Origin: UBA11891 sp049890035
Lineage (GTDB): Bacteria > Bacteroidota > Bacteroidia > Flavobacteriales > Flavobacteriaceae
Direction of reading: 5' to 3'
DNA length: 64,000 nucleotides
Assembly (NCBI GenBank): GCA_049890035.1
Contig: JBMHCG010000043.1
Span: forward strand, 1 to 64,000
Part shown: piece after piece, positions 35,737 to 44,273 of the stretch
Position numbering within the stretch: the first letter of the stretch is position 1
Layout of the letters: every line of letters begins with the position of its first letter
The notes under the pieces: generated by a model
Told to the model about the DNA's origin: nothing
The model's database searches: none
What the model saw: only the letters and a program-made list of their open reading frames with translations
Translations under genes and position numbers: made by a program

Positions 35737-36855
35737 TTAATTATCGTCCTCCTCACCCAATTTTTTAGGCTCGGTTTTGTTCCATACCTTGATCTGGTCA
35801 TCCATTCCGATACCCGACAAAATTTCAACATTGATCCCATCAGAAATACCTGTCTCGATGTCCTTGCGCTCAAAACTTTGATCTCCTTTTTTCACTTCAA
35901 CGTAAGGTTCTTCTGTTTTTCGATCAAATTGGATTACGGCTTCTGGCAGAACCATGATACTGTCCTTGCGTTCTAAGACAATGGAAGCATTGGCACTGTA
36001 TCCGGCTCGGACAAAGACCGATTTATCCAAATACACATCCCCTTCAATTTTGAACTTCACCGCCCCTTGTTCTTCTTTCCCCTTTGGAGAAATAAACTTG
36101 AGTTTGGCTTCAAAATCTTTCCCCTGAACGGCCCCTAAGTTGACTTGTAACGGCATGTTCATAAACAATTTTCCTACTTCAGCTTCATCCACTTCACCTT
36201 CAAAAATCATTTTATTGAGATCAGCTACCGATGCTATGGTCGTTCCATTGTTGAAAGTATTGCTTTCCGTAACCTGGTCACCTTCTTTGACGGGTATTTC
36301 CAGAATGGTTCCTGCAATGGTTGCACGTATATTGGTATTAGCCGTTCGCGCGCCCCCTACAGATCCTTCTTTGATGATTTGTAAATTAGAGCGTGCAATG
36401 TTCAACTCTTGCTGAGCTTGTTGATACCCCAGTTGGGAGCTTTCATAATCGCGCCGTGAGATAATTTCTTTCTCGAAAAGCTTTTGATTTCTTTCAAAGT
36501 CCAGTTTGGCGTTATCCAAAACAATCTGAGCGTTCTTTACCCTACCCTGGGCACTGTTTAAACTGGACTCGTCCGGCACGATTTGCACTTTAGCCAACAA
36601 ATCACCGGCTTGAACGATATCGCCTTCTTCAACAAAAAGCTGATCCAATATCCCCGACACTTGGGGTTTGATTTCAACCTCGTCTTCAGGTATAACTTTC
36701 CCCGTTACAACCGTTTTACGTTCGATTGAGGAAATAAAAGGGCTTTCGGTTTCGTAGGGGATAATGGATTTACTGTTGGTCTTGATAAAATAGGCGGCAG
36801 CAAAAAGCACACCTAGAACAAGGACGGAAATGAGGATATAACGTACAATTTTCAT
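35737..36855 (-). CDS. MacA-like periplasmic adaptor (membrane fusion protein)
   Basis: 372 residues. One N-terminal membrane anchor (residues 5-25), then barrel-sandwich/lipoyl halves (RKTVVTGKVIPEDEVEIKPQ, and AGTILEIPVKEGDQV), a helical hairpin between them (about 95-165, RVKNAQIVLDNAKLDFERNQ), beta-barrel and membrane-proximal domains. Links the inner-membrane ABC permeases to TolC. 15 nt before tolC and 25 nt after the second permease gene. Confidence 0.93.
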   Translation of the reverse strand: MKIVRYILISVLVLGVLFAAAYFIKTNSKSIIPYETESPFISSIERKTVVTGKVIPEDEVEIKPQVSGILDQLFVEEGDIVQAGDLLAKVQIVPDESSLNSAQGRVKNAQIVLDNAKLDFERNQKLFEKEIISRRDYESSQLGYQQAQQELNIARSNLQIIKEGSVGGARTANTNIRATIAGTILEIPVKEGDQVTESNTFNNGTTIASVADLNKMIFEGEVDEAEVGKLFMNMPLQVNLGAVQGKDFEAKLKFISPKGKEEQGAVKFKIEGDVYLDKSVFVRAGYSANASIVLERKDSIMVLPEAVIQFDRKTEEPYVEVKKGDQSFERKDIETGISDGINVEILSGIGMDDQIKVWNKTEPKKLGEEDDN

Positions 36856-36880
36856 ACTAAAAGGTTCGGTATTAGTTGAT

Positions 36881-38158
36881 TTATTCTTCTCTTAAGGCAT
36901 CTATAGGTTTTATACTAACAGCGCGTTGGGCAGGGATTAAGCCGATTAGGATTCCCATGCTGATCATGGTAAACAAAGCCCCTAGGATATAGGACAAAGG
37001 AACTGTGGGGTTGACAAAAGGAAAATCTTCGAGATCGGTTGTGGCTGCATTGATCCCTGCCAAAACCATAGCCCCCAAAATAATTCCTACAATCCCAGCC
37101 AGGAGGGTCAAAAAAACTGACTCCAAAAGAATTTGCTTACGCACTTCTGAAGGCGTTGCTCCAATAGCTCTGCGGATTCCCAATTCTTTGGTTCGTTCTT
37201 TGACTGAGATCAATAGTATATTACCAATGCCAATTACACCGGCGATAATAGTTGCAATTCCTACGATTAAGGACATCAGGGTCAAGCCATCTTTAAATCC
37301 GATAATACGGTTCCATATTTCACCTAAATTGAATGAACCAAAAGCACGCTCATCTTCTGGATGAACCCGATGAATACGTCTCAATACTTGCTTGACTTCT
37401 TTTTCTACAGCTACTACATCGGCATCATCCTTTGCTGCTATTGTAAACCAATCAACATTGTCTCCTGTGTTGTAAATTCTTTTAAATGTTGACAGAGGAA
37501 TATAAATATCGCTATCCGAAGCAAACCCCCCTTCATCACTTGTCTTATGCATCCCTACAACTTGGAAATATATACCATTAATATTGATATAGTCTCCAAT
37601 AGGATCTTCGTCTTTTTCGAACAACTCCAACTTGGTTCGTTCCCCGATGATGCAAATTTTGCGCTCATTTTTGTAATCGTCCGCATTGATGTAACGCCCG
37701 CCTTCAAATATTTTGAGTGGAAATATACTGGTGTATTCGGGGGTATCACCGTAAACCACATAGTTGCCTGTTTTGGAGCCACGAACGACTAAGGGTTGTA
37801 ACCCTCCATCAAACAGCCCTTTGGTGTTTCTTGGGGCGATAAATTCTACATCTGGCACCCGTTTTTTGATGTAATCAGCATCCTGTATTTTCAATTGGGG
37901 TGAACGTCCGATCTTAAATCCCTCATAGGGCATACTGGTACTTTGTGCCCATAAAAACATGGAATTAATCGCCACATTTTCAAATGCCCGATCAAAGCCG
38001 TTGTCCATGCCTTTGGCCGAACCCGATAGGGTGATATAAATAAAAATACCCCACAAAACTCCAATTACAGTAATAATAGTCCGGGTTTTGTTTTTTGCAA
38101 TGGACCCAAATATTTCTTGCCAGGTATCACGATCAAAAAGAATACTTCTTCTACTCAT
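36881..38158 (-). CDS. MacB-type ABC transporter permease (second of pair)
   Basis: 425 residues from ATG 38158 (MSRRSILFDRDTW), which overlaps the preceding stop by 8 nt. Topology of MacB: TM1 near residue 25-45, a large periplasmic domain (about 50-275), then three helices at the end with VKERTKELGIRRAIGATPSEV in the cytoplasmic loop. It lacks a fused ATPase domain. About the same architecture as its partner, suggesting a heterodimer. Confidence 0.92.
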   Translation of the reverse strand: MSRRSILFDRDTWQEIFGSIAKNKTRTIITVIGVLWGIFIYITLSGSAKGMDNGFDRAFENVAINSMFLWAQSTSMPYEGFKIGRSPQLKIQDADYIKKRVPDVEFIAPRNTKGLFDGGLQPLVVRGSKTGNYVVYGDTPEYTSIFPLKIFEGGRYINADDYKNERKICIIGERTKLELFEKDEDPIGDYININGIYFQVVGMHKTSDEGGFASDSDIYIPLSTFKRIYNTGDNVDWFTIAAKDDADVVAVEKEVKQVLRRIHRVHPEDERAFGSFNLGEIWNRIIGFKDGLTLMSLIVGIATIIAGVIGIGNILLISVKERTKELGIRRAIGATPSEVRKQILLESVFLTLLAGIVGIILGAMVLAGINAATTDLEDFPFVNPTVPLSYILGALFTMISMGILIGLIPAQRAVSIKPIDALREE

Positions 38159-39380
38159 CTCGCAAAGCAATTATGGGTTTGATCCGAGCGGCTCGCTTGG
38201 CAGGGATGTAGCCTGCAACAGCACCAAAAAGTACCAAAATAAAGGTGGACCACAAAGCCGTTGAATTATCGATGTAAGGATTTTTAATAAAAAAGTCCTC
38301 TAGTTTTAGGCCAATGTTTTTCAGTAAAAGAATGCCTAAAAGCATCCCGACATAACCCGAAATTAAGGTAATAAAAATAGACTCTTGCAAAATCAGTTGA
38401 ATCACCGAACGGGGGGTCGCACCCAAGGCTTTTCGTATCCCCAATTCTTTTGTCCGTTCTTTGACAACAAAAACCATAATGTTTGAGATGCCAATGATAC
38501 CTGCAATAAGTGTTCCCAGGCCGACAAAGGTTACAATCCATTGTAAAACGTCTGCAAATTGTTGATTTCTTTTGAAGTTATCTGCTGCGTTACGAATGAA
38601 AATACCACCCGTATCTGTAGGGTCGATAGACTTTTTTTGTTTTAAATACAAGCGTAATTTTTTTTCGAATGCCAAGGAACCTGCATGACCAATTCTAGGT
38701 GGAAAGGTTACAACAATTTGATCTACCTTGTCATTGTTTTTTTCAATCAACTGGCGAGTGGTATAGGGCATGTAGATGATGCGTTCTTCTCGATCGCCAC
38801 CACTGTCCTGAAAAACACCAACGACGCGAAACATCACCGAACCAATATCCAAATATTTCCCAATAGGGTTCTCTCGCTTAAACAGGTCTTTGGCTACAAG
38901 ACGTCCAATAACTACGACCTTCGTTTTTTCCCGTAGATCGCGTTCATTCAGAAAACGACCCTCCATCAGTATCGATTTTTCAACACTTTGATTGGCAGGG
39001 CTGATCCCACGTGTCGTGTAATTGTCTGATTCATTTTTATATTTAACCAAAGCCGAGCGAGTGATTCGCGGTGTGATTGATTCCAAATAGAAAGGGAAGT
39101 TGGCTTTGATATCTGCTAAATCGGTATTATCAAATTCAATACGACGATCTTTTTTAAAACCTTTATAGGCCTTGGTTGTTTTTCCAGGATAGATCCATAG
39201 CGTATTGGTGGAATCGTCCATAAAAAACTCTGCAAAGGTATTTTTCAATCCATTTCCCAAACCAAATAGCATTACGAAAATAAATATTCCAAGGGCCACG
39301 GTAAAGCCGGAAAGGAACGTGCGCAATTTGTTTTTGCGGATGGTTTCAAATATTTCTTGCCAGCGGTCTTGACTAAACAT
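38151..39380 (-). CDS. MacB-type ABC transporter permease (first of pair)
   Basis: 409 residues. Same layout as the next gene: TM1 at about 18-40, periplasmic MacB_PCD region (about 45-270), C-terminal FtsX-like core with VKERTKELGIRKALGATPRSV. The two share this loop almost exactly but their periplasmic domains differ, as expected for a heterodimeric mechanotransmission pump. Overlaps the ATPase gene by 8 nt. Confidence 0.92.
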   Translation of the reverse strand: MFSQDRWQEIFETIRKNKLRTFLSGFTVALGIFIFVMLFGLGNGLKNTFAEFFMDDSTNTLWIYPGKTTKAYKGFKKDRRIEFDNTDLADIKANFPFYLESITPRITRSALVKYKNESDNYTTRGISPANQSVEKSILMEGRFLNERDLREKTKVVVIGRLVAKDLFKRENPIGKYLDIGSVMFRVVGVFQDSGGDREERIIYMPYTTRQLIEKNNDKVDQIVVTFPPRIGHAGSLAFEKKLRLYLKQKKSIDPTDTGGIFIRNAADNFKRNQQFADVLQWIVTFVGLGTLIAGIIGISNIMVFVVKERTKELGIRKALGATPRSVIQLILQESIFITLISGYVGMLLGILLLKNIGLKLEDFFIKNPYIDNSTALWSTFILVLFGAVAGYIPAKRAARIKPIIALRDE

Positions 39381-40080
39381 ATTGAGAGGCTAGAACTTGT
39401 TTGACCTTTTTATCTTCTACGATTACCCCGTCCTTTAATTTGACAACCCGTTGACACATATTAGCAATATCGGGTTCGTGGGTTACAACCAGTATGGTTT
39501 TCCCTTCTTGGTTGATTTTCTGAATCAAATCCATGACTTCATAAGACGTTTTGGTGTCCAGGGCACCAGTAGGTTCGTCTGCCAACAATACTTTGGGTTG
39601 GGAAGCCATCGCACGCGCAATGGCAACGCGTTGTTTTTGCCCACCGGAAAGTTCACTGGGCAAATGCGTAGCCCATTCTTTCAATCCGACTTTCTCCAGA
39701 TATTCCAGCGATGTTTTTTGACGCTCTTTTCTTTTTTGTCCCTGATAATACAAAGGCAAAGAAACATTTTCTAAAGCAGATTTGTAGTTGATCAAATTGA
39801 ACGACTGAAAAACAAACCCTAAAAACTTATTGCGATACTGTGCTGCTTTGGTTTCATCCAAATTCTCTATGGGAACACCATCCAATTCATACAAACCAGT
39901 ATCTGCTATGTCTAACATACCTACGATGTTGAGTAGGGTTGATTTTCCAGATCCAGAAGATCCCATGATAGCAACCAATTCACCTTCTTCTACCTCAAAA
40001 TCAATGCCTTTTAAAACGTGAAGAGAAGAGCTTCCCATTTTATAGGACTTATGCAGGTCATTGATTTTAATCATGGGCAT
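39373..40080 (-). CDS. ABC transporter ATP-binding protein (MacB/LolD type)
   Basis: 235 residues (ATG 40074 would give MIKINDLHKSY, also plausible). Walker A GSSGSGKST (40-48), Q-loop VFQSFNL, signature LSGGQKQRVAIARA, Walker B VLLADEPTGALD, switch VTHE. It powers the two permeases downstream. Substrates of such pumps include antibiotics, lipids or peptides; nothing here distinguishes them. Confidence 0.94.
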   Translation of the reverse strand: MPMIKINDLHKSYKMGSSSLHVLKGIDFEVEEGELVAIMGSSGSGKSTLLNIVGMLDIADTGLYELDGVPIENLDETKAAQYRNKFLGFVFQSFNLINYKSALENVSLPLYYQGQKRKERQKTSLEYLEKVGLKEWATHLPSELSGGQKQRVAIARAMASQPKVLLADEPTGALDTKTSYEVMDLIQKINQEGKTILVVTHEPDIANMCQRVVKLKDGVIVEDKKVKQVLASQYV

Positions 40081-40097
40081 TGGGCATAAAAGTTAAA

Positions 40098-40105
40098 CAA
40101 AAGTA
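40098..40105 (-). promoter_or_regulatory. Candidate -7 box TACTTTTG of the efflux operon
   Basis: TAnnTTTG match on the minus strand, 17 nt before the first ATG of the ATPase gene; no clear -33 element. Confidence 0.5.
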
Positions 40106-40158
40106 GTATTTTCACGTAATATAGAGGGTTGTTTTCATGGATTGTTACACTGTTGCTC

Positions 40159-40383
40159 TTAAAAATTATCCTTTTGCATCATTTTATATACGCGCCACCC
40201 AACAATACCAACCAGAATGTATGGGATTGCCATCAGGTAAACAATTCCTTCGTTGATTCCTTTGGCAGTGGCTTGACCTTCTTCGGACTCCAAAACCGCC
40301 CGACACATGGAACACTGACCAAGCGCGTTGTCGGTTAGCAGCAACGACATTATAAGTAATGTCAATGTGGTTTTCTTAGCCAT
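40159..40383 (-). CDS. Small membrane protein with CSMC motif in cytochrome-oxidase cluster
   Basis: 74 residues from ATG 40383 (MAKKTTLTLL), overlapping the DUF420 stop by 8 nt. Signal-like first helix ending in ALGQ, immediately followed by CSMCRA, a CxxC pair that would sit in the periplasm, then EEGQATAKGINEGI and a second membrane helix (about 47-66) with a Lys/Arg tail. Conserved-looking, of unknown function. The CxxC next to SCO and DUF420 suggests a role in copper or thiol handling for oxidase assembly, which is inference. Confidence 0.75.
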   Translation of the reverse strand: MAKKTTLTLLIMSLLLTDNALGQCSMCRAVLESEEGQATAKGINEGIVYLMAIPYILVGIVGWRVYKMMQKDNF

Positions 40384-40900
40384 AATAAGGTGCAATCATT
40401 AAATAAACAATAACGCCACTGACCGCAATGTAGAGCCAAAGGGGATACGTTATCCGTGCAATTTTTTTATGTGCCCCGAAATGTTTCGAAATCGCACGGA
40501 CATAAGTTATAAGAACCATTGGAATGATTCCTATGGATAATAAAATGTGCGTAATTAATAGGAAGAAATACACATACCGAATCGCACCCGTTCCACCGTA
40601 GGGAGTAGAATCCGATGTCATGTGATAAGCAACATACATCCCCAAAAAAAGTAGTGAAAGAAAAATAGAAACCTTCATTAACGTTTCGTGCAATTGGATC
40701 TTTTTCGATCGTATGGCCCAATAAGCAACCAACAAAAGGATCGCAGTAAAACCATTGATCGTAGCATATATAGGAGGCAACATCCGAAGGGGTTCAACAT
40801 TTGGTAGTCGCACCCTAAATAAAATGGCAACAACCAGAGGGATCGCAATCGAGGTCGCTAATATGAGTGATCTGTATTTTAATTTTTCTTCTTTTTCCAT
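40376..40900 (-). CDS. DUF420 membrane protein (CtaM-like oxidase assembly factor)
   Basis: 174 residues with five predicted helices. Histidines characteristic of DUF420 are visible in HETLMKVSIF, AYHMTSDSTPYG, THILLSIG and the HKKIARITYPLWLYIAVSGVIVYLMI end. The family is linked to assembly of haem-copper oxidases (CtaM in Bacillus/Staphylococcus). It lies 4 nt after sco and 5' of the CSMC mini-protein. Confidence 0.9.
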   Translation of the reverse strand: MEKEEKLKYRSLILATSIAIPLVVAILFRVRLPNVEPLRMLPPIYATINGFTAILLLVAYWAIRSKKIQLHETLMKVSIFLSLLFLGMYVAYHMTSDSTPYGGTGAIRYVYFFLLITHILLSIGIIPMVLITYVRAISKHFGAHKKIARITYPLWLYIAVSGVIVYLMIAPYYG

Positions 40901-40904
40901 GGTC

Positions 40905-41603
40905 CTATTCGTTTAGCAATTTTTTTATATCTGTCATCAACATTTCGGTCCCTGAGGGACCCACAACGGATTCTTCGTCGATTCCTAGGTAATAGACAAT
41001 GGGATTACCATATGCATCTGTTCGAGAACGAAGAAATCCTTTTTTGTCAACCAATGCAAAGTAGCCTTGGTGTTCAAACCCTCCGGCCACTTTGGGATTG
41101 ATACTGGCAAAGATATTAAATCCTGAATTGGCCAGTTCAAAAATATCCGGCTTGGTACCTGTCAAAAAATGCCAATGTGGTGACTGAATTTCATAAATAT
41201 TGGCGTATTTTTTTAGTATGGATGGCGTATCGTGATCGGGATCAATACTAATGGAAGCAATACCAAAATCGTTTCGAACACCGAATAGACTGTCCAAACG
41301 CTTCATATTTTGATTCATTATTGGACATATACTAGGACAACGTGTGAAGAAAAATTCTACCACAAAAACCTTCCCCAAATAATCTTCATTACCGATATAC
41401 AAACTGTCTTGATTCCGCATTAAAAATTCTGGAACCTTTCTTGCCTTCTCATTCAGAACGATATAGGACAAGGGTTCAGCTGTTGTAGCTCGATTGTCTT
41501 CTCGAATGGCCCCAGCTTGAACACGCTGTATGAGAGTGGGAAAAGTCAAGGCTGCAAAAACAACCACTATTCCAATCAATCCTAAATATTGATTCCGTTT
41601 CAT
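40905..41603 (-). CDS. SCO1/SenC-type copper chaperone
   Basis: 232 residues. N-terminal anchor helix (6-25), then thioredoxin fold with Cu-binding CPSIC (Cys89, Cys93) in EFFFTRCPSICPIM; the distal conserved SIDPDHDTP and a His in the PHWHFLTG segment complete the SCO pattern. It inserts copper into the CuA site of cytochrome oxidase subunit II. ATG overlaps the upstream gene by 4 nt. Confidence 0.93.
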   Translation of the reverse strand: MKRNQYLGLIGIVVVFAALTFPTLIQRVQAGAIREDNRATTAEPLSYIVLNEKARKVPEFLMRNQDSLYIGNEDYLGKVFVVEFFFTRCPSICPIMNQNMKRLDSLFGVRNDFGIASISIDPDHDTPSILKKYANIYEIQSPHWHFLTGTKPDIFELANSGFNIFASINPKVAGGFEHQGYFALVDKKGFLRSRTDAYGNPIVYYLGIDEESVVGPSGTEMLMTDIKKLLNE

Positions 41604-42262
41604 TTTGCCTTGGGGGAATTGTATTTTTTTAAAGCACGTCGGTACTCTGCTAAGATAACTTTAACGTCATCTACCATTTTGTTGTTGATTTCAGCTACAG
41701 ACTGCGCATTGAATCCATAGAGTACGGTTTGATCTTCATCATCGTCTCGGCCTCGAAGATTGCGTTCTTTATCAATGATGAAAACAGAGGGATGACTCCA
41801 GCTAGAATCGAGGCGCAATGGTGTTTTAAGGCTTTTGAATAGTTTTTGTATGGCCAGTGAATCACCATAAATAAAGTTCCACTTGATTAAATCCGTGCCC
41901 ACTCCTTCCATTAGTTCTTTTTGTAATTGTCCCACAGATTTTTGCTGTCCTTCTGACAATACCATTACAAACTGAAAATCTTGAAACTCATAAAACCGCT
42001 TGTAGATTTTCTGATTCAGGTTTAGTGCATCACCCCTTTTGCGATCAACATTTTTCCCCCAAAAACCCAAAACAGTAATGTGTGATTCCAATTGGATACT
42101 ATCCCCTCGATGCGTAGGCCAATTCGTTATCTCATGAACAGCATTGGACAGGATGGGTAAGGTTGAGAAATTGTTTTTCCCAGAAGCGAAGAATAAGTAA
42201 ATTAAGACGGGAAAGACAAACAAAATCCCAAGTACAACGAACTTTTGAACTTCTTTATTCAT
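41600..42262 (-). CDS. Membrane-anchored thioredoxin-fold-like protein without CxxC
   Basis: 220 residues. One N-terminal helix (8-26), then a periplasmic domain that reads like a SCO/thioredoxin fold: ITVLGFWGKNVDRKRG at the usual active-site position, FQFVMVLSEGQQ, and SHPSVFIIDKERNLRGRDDD, the cis-Pro/strand region. There is no cysteine at all in the sequence, so it cannot bind copper as SCO does or act as a disulfide reductase. It directly precedes and overlaps sco. Probably a non-redox partner in oxidase assembly. Confidence 0.75.
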   Translation of the reverse strand: MNKEVQKFVVLGILFVFPVLIYLFFASGKNNFSTLPILSNAVHEITNWPTHRGDSIQLESHITVLGFWGKNVDRKRGDALNLNQKIYKRFYEFQDFQFVMVLSEGQQKSVGQLQKELMEGVGTDLIKWNFIYGDSLAIQKLFKSLKTPLRLDSSWSHPSVFIIDKERNLRGRDDDEDQTVLYGFNAQSVAEINNKMVDDVKVILAEYRRALKKYNSPKAK

Positions 42263-42276
42263 AGCATAACCGATAA

Positions 42277-42303
42277 AACAAGGCGGTCTTTGACCGCCTT
42301 GTT
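42277..42303 (-). terminator. 12-bp hairpin between subunit IV and the assembly genes
   Basis: Perfect 12-bp stem (42277-42288 / 42292-42303) with loop TTT, followed on the minus strand by four T residues. It sits between the subunit IV stop and the next start, so it may attenuate rather than stop transcription into the assembly-factor genes. Confidence 0.65.
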
Positions 42304-42309
42304 ATTTTT

Positions 42310-42693
42310 CTAAAAATTCCAACTGACAAAGCCATCTCGCATAACGTCGAATATATAATCCGCTTCGACCAGTAAGATGAAGATGAGATAGGGAATCAAA
42401 ATCAACAAAGGCAAGACTATCGCGCTTTTAAGACTTCCTCTTTCGTCACGAATGTGCATGAAATCCCAGGCGATGTAATAGGCCTTCACCAGTGTCAAAA
42501 TAATAAAGATCCAATTGAGGAGCTTCATCCGAAGAAACATGGTGTTTAGTGGTGCTGGTTTAACAATTCCCAGTACAACCTCAATTGTCGTAACGATGGA
42601 TAAAAAAATGAGTACGCCCCAAATCTTTTGTTGGTTGGATTTGAACTTTAAAAGTCCTCTAAATATTGCCAGTTTGTGTGTTTCGTGTGCCAT
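42310..42693 (-). CDS. Cytochrome c oxidase subunit IV (prokaryotic type)
   Basis: 127 residues with three membrane helices (about 26-45, 57-78 and 90-112). KIWGVLIFLSIVTTIEVVLG and NWIFIILTLVKAYYIAWDFMH match the COX4/CtaF-like pattern of caa3 oxidases. It is an accessory, non-catalytic subunit. 18 nt after the large subunit III gene. Confidence 0.88.
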   Translation of the reverse strand: MAHETHKLAIFRGLLKFKSNQQKIWGVLIFLSIVTTIEVVLGIVKPAPLNTMFLRMKLLNWIFIILTLVKAYYIAWDFMHIRDERGSLKSAIVLPLLILIPYLIFILLVEADYIFDVMRDGFVSWNF

Positions 42694-42711
42694 TGTACTT
42701 ATAGTTTTGGT

Positions 42712-43680
42712 TTAGACCAGATAGAAAAAGGTAAAAACAAACACCCATACCAAGTCAACAAAGTGCCAGTAGAGTCCTACTTTTTCGACCATTTCATAAT
42801 GCCCTCTTTTTTCATAGGTCCCCATCATAACATTTAAAAAGATAATGATGTTGATGACAACTCCTGAAAAAACGTGAAAGCCATGGAACCCCGTAATGAA
42901 AAAGAAAAAATCAGCAAAAAGACGGTTCCCGTATTCATTGTGAATCAGATTGGCTCCTTCGACCACAGCCACAGCTTGACCTATTTTTTCTAGCGAAGCT
43001 TCCCTACTCAGTACGGTTTTATGTCCTTCTGCATTCAGTTTTTGAATGCGAATGCGTAAGTTTTCGTTGGTTTCAAACCCCTGTGCTACTTCTGCTACTG
43101 TGTAAGAAGGCAAACTCCCCTCATCAACATACCAAACTCCATTGTTGTTTTGGTGGGTCGCTCTGGGAGTAGTTATGGATCCAGCAAAGGCCTCTAAGGC
43201 GACACGCTTGCCCGTATCGGCATCAATAAATTGAAGGATTTGACCTCCTTTTGTTTCCAATGCACCGTACTCTCCTTTGATAAAGTTTTTCCATTCCCAT
43301 GCTTGTGAACCAACGAATACAGCACCACCGATGATGGTAAGAAACATGTATAGGACAACTTTTCCTTTCTGCATGTGATGGCCTGCGTCTACGGCGAGTA
43401 CCATGGTAACAGAAGAAAAAATGAGTATGAAAGTCATCAAGGCTACATAGTACATGGGTGCATCAACACCATGTAAAAAGGGAAAGTGAGTAAATACTTC
43501 GTCTGCGATGGGCCAGGAATCGATATTCTTGAAACGGGAAAAACCGTAGGCTACCAAAAATCCGGAAAAAGTTAAGGCATCGGATACAATGAAAAACCAC
43601 ATCATGAGTTTTCCATAGCTCGCGTTTAGAGGTTTATTGCCACCTCCCCAAACGTTGGTATCTGTAGCAGCTACATCCAT
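42712..43680 (-). CDS. Cytochrome c oxidase subunit III, long form with inserted domain
   Basis: 322 residues. Subunit III helices are clear at both ends: MMWFFIVSDALTFSGFLVAYG with the lipid-binding region, AWEWKNFI, and FITGFHGFHVFSGV, YWHFVDLVWVFVFTFFYLV. Between about residues 138 and 250 a hydrophilic stretch (ETKGGQILQFIDADTGKRV to GANLIHNEYGNRLF) is inserted between membrane helices. Long subunit III forms of this kind occur in Bacteroidota. It assists proton uptake and oxidase stability; subunits I and II are not in the window. Confidence 0.9.
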   Translation of the reverse strand: MDVAATDTNVWGGGNKPLNASYGKLMMWFFIVSDALTFSGFLVAYGFSRFKNIDSWPIADEVFTHFPFLHGVDAPMYYVALMTFILIFSSVTMVLAVDAGHHMQKGKVVLYMFLTIIGGAVFVGSQAWEWKNFIKGEYGALETKGGQILQFIDADTGKRVALEAFAGSITTPRATHQNNNGVWYVDEGSLPSYTVAEVAQGFETNENLRIRIQKLNAEGHKTVLSREASLEKIGQAVAVVEGANLIHNEYGNRLFADFFFFITGFHGFHVFSGVVINIIIFLNVMMGTYEKRGHYEMVEKVGLYWHFVDLVWVFVFTFFYLV

Positions 43681-43709
43681 AAGTCGTTTAAATTAATTTC
43701 GTTACAAAT

Positions 43710-44273
43710 TTAGCGGTACAATAAGACAAAACAAAATAAATAAAGCCACAAAAAATCGAGAAAATGCCAGAAAAGTACGGCCAATTCGAGACCCAAGCTG
43801 TTCTCATGGCTGTATCCTCCCCTATACAATTTGGTTAATACGATTCCTAATACAATCAAACCTGCTGTTAGATGCGCTAAATGCAAAAGAACCAAAACAT
43901 ATAAAAAAGATGTTGTGATGGAACTTTCAGGTCCTGTAAAATAATAGCCTTGCGAAATGACAGCAGCAAAACCTTGGAATTGGGTATAGACAAACGCTAG
44001 GGCAAGGCCTAGGGTTAGCCAAACTCCCATTTTGGCTTGAGTGATAGCATTTTTTTTCAGTGCCTGTTCAGCCCAAAAAAAACTACCGCTACTGAGCAAG
44101 ATCAGTACCGTACTAGCATAAAAAGCCTGTGGAATATCAAAAGAAGGTAACCAATCGGCACGGGTACTGCTAACAACATAGGCACTCGTAAGCCCAGCAA
44201 ATGTCATAGCCATACTGATCATACCAAACCAAAGCATCATTTTTTTTGTTCTTCTGTTCTGTAAATCCGTCAT
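43710..44273 (-). CDS. Cytochrome c oxidase subunit III (short form)
   Basis: 187 residues, five helices: KMMLWFGMISMAMTFAGLTSAYVV, FYASTVLILLSSGSFFWAE, a third near 80-100, LYVLVLLHLAHLTAGLIVLG, and LAVLFWHFLDFLWLYLFCFV, with the COX3 signature WHFLDFLWL. Second subunit III-like gene in tandem; the paralogues may act together or split the roles of one long protein. ATGA overlap with ctaB. Confidence 0.9.
   Translation of the reverse strand: MTDLQNRRTKKMMLWFGMISMAMTFAGLTSAYVVSSTRADWLPSFDIPQAFYASTVLILLSSGSFFWAEQALKKNAITQAKMGVWLTLGLALAFVYTQFQGFAAVISQGYYFTGPESSITTSFLYVLVLLHLAHLTAGLIVLGIVLTKLYRGGYSHENSLGLELAVLFWHFLDFLWLYLFCFVLLYR

Noticed and set aside
36881..39380. Two similar permease genes as a possible recent duplication or misassembly
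   Set aside because: They share only the FtsX core; the periplasmic domains differ clearly, as in heterodimeric MacB-type pumps.
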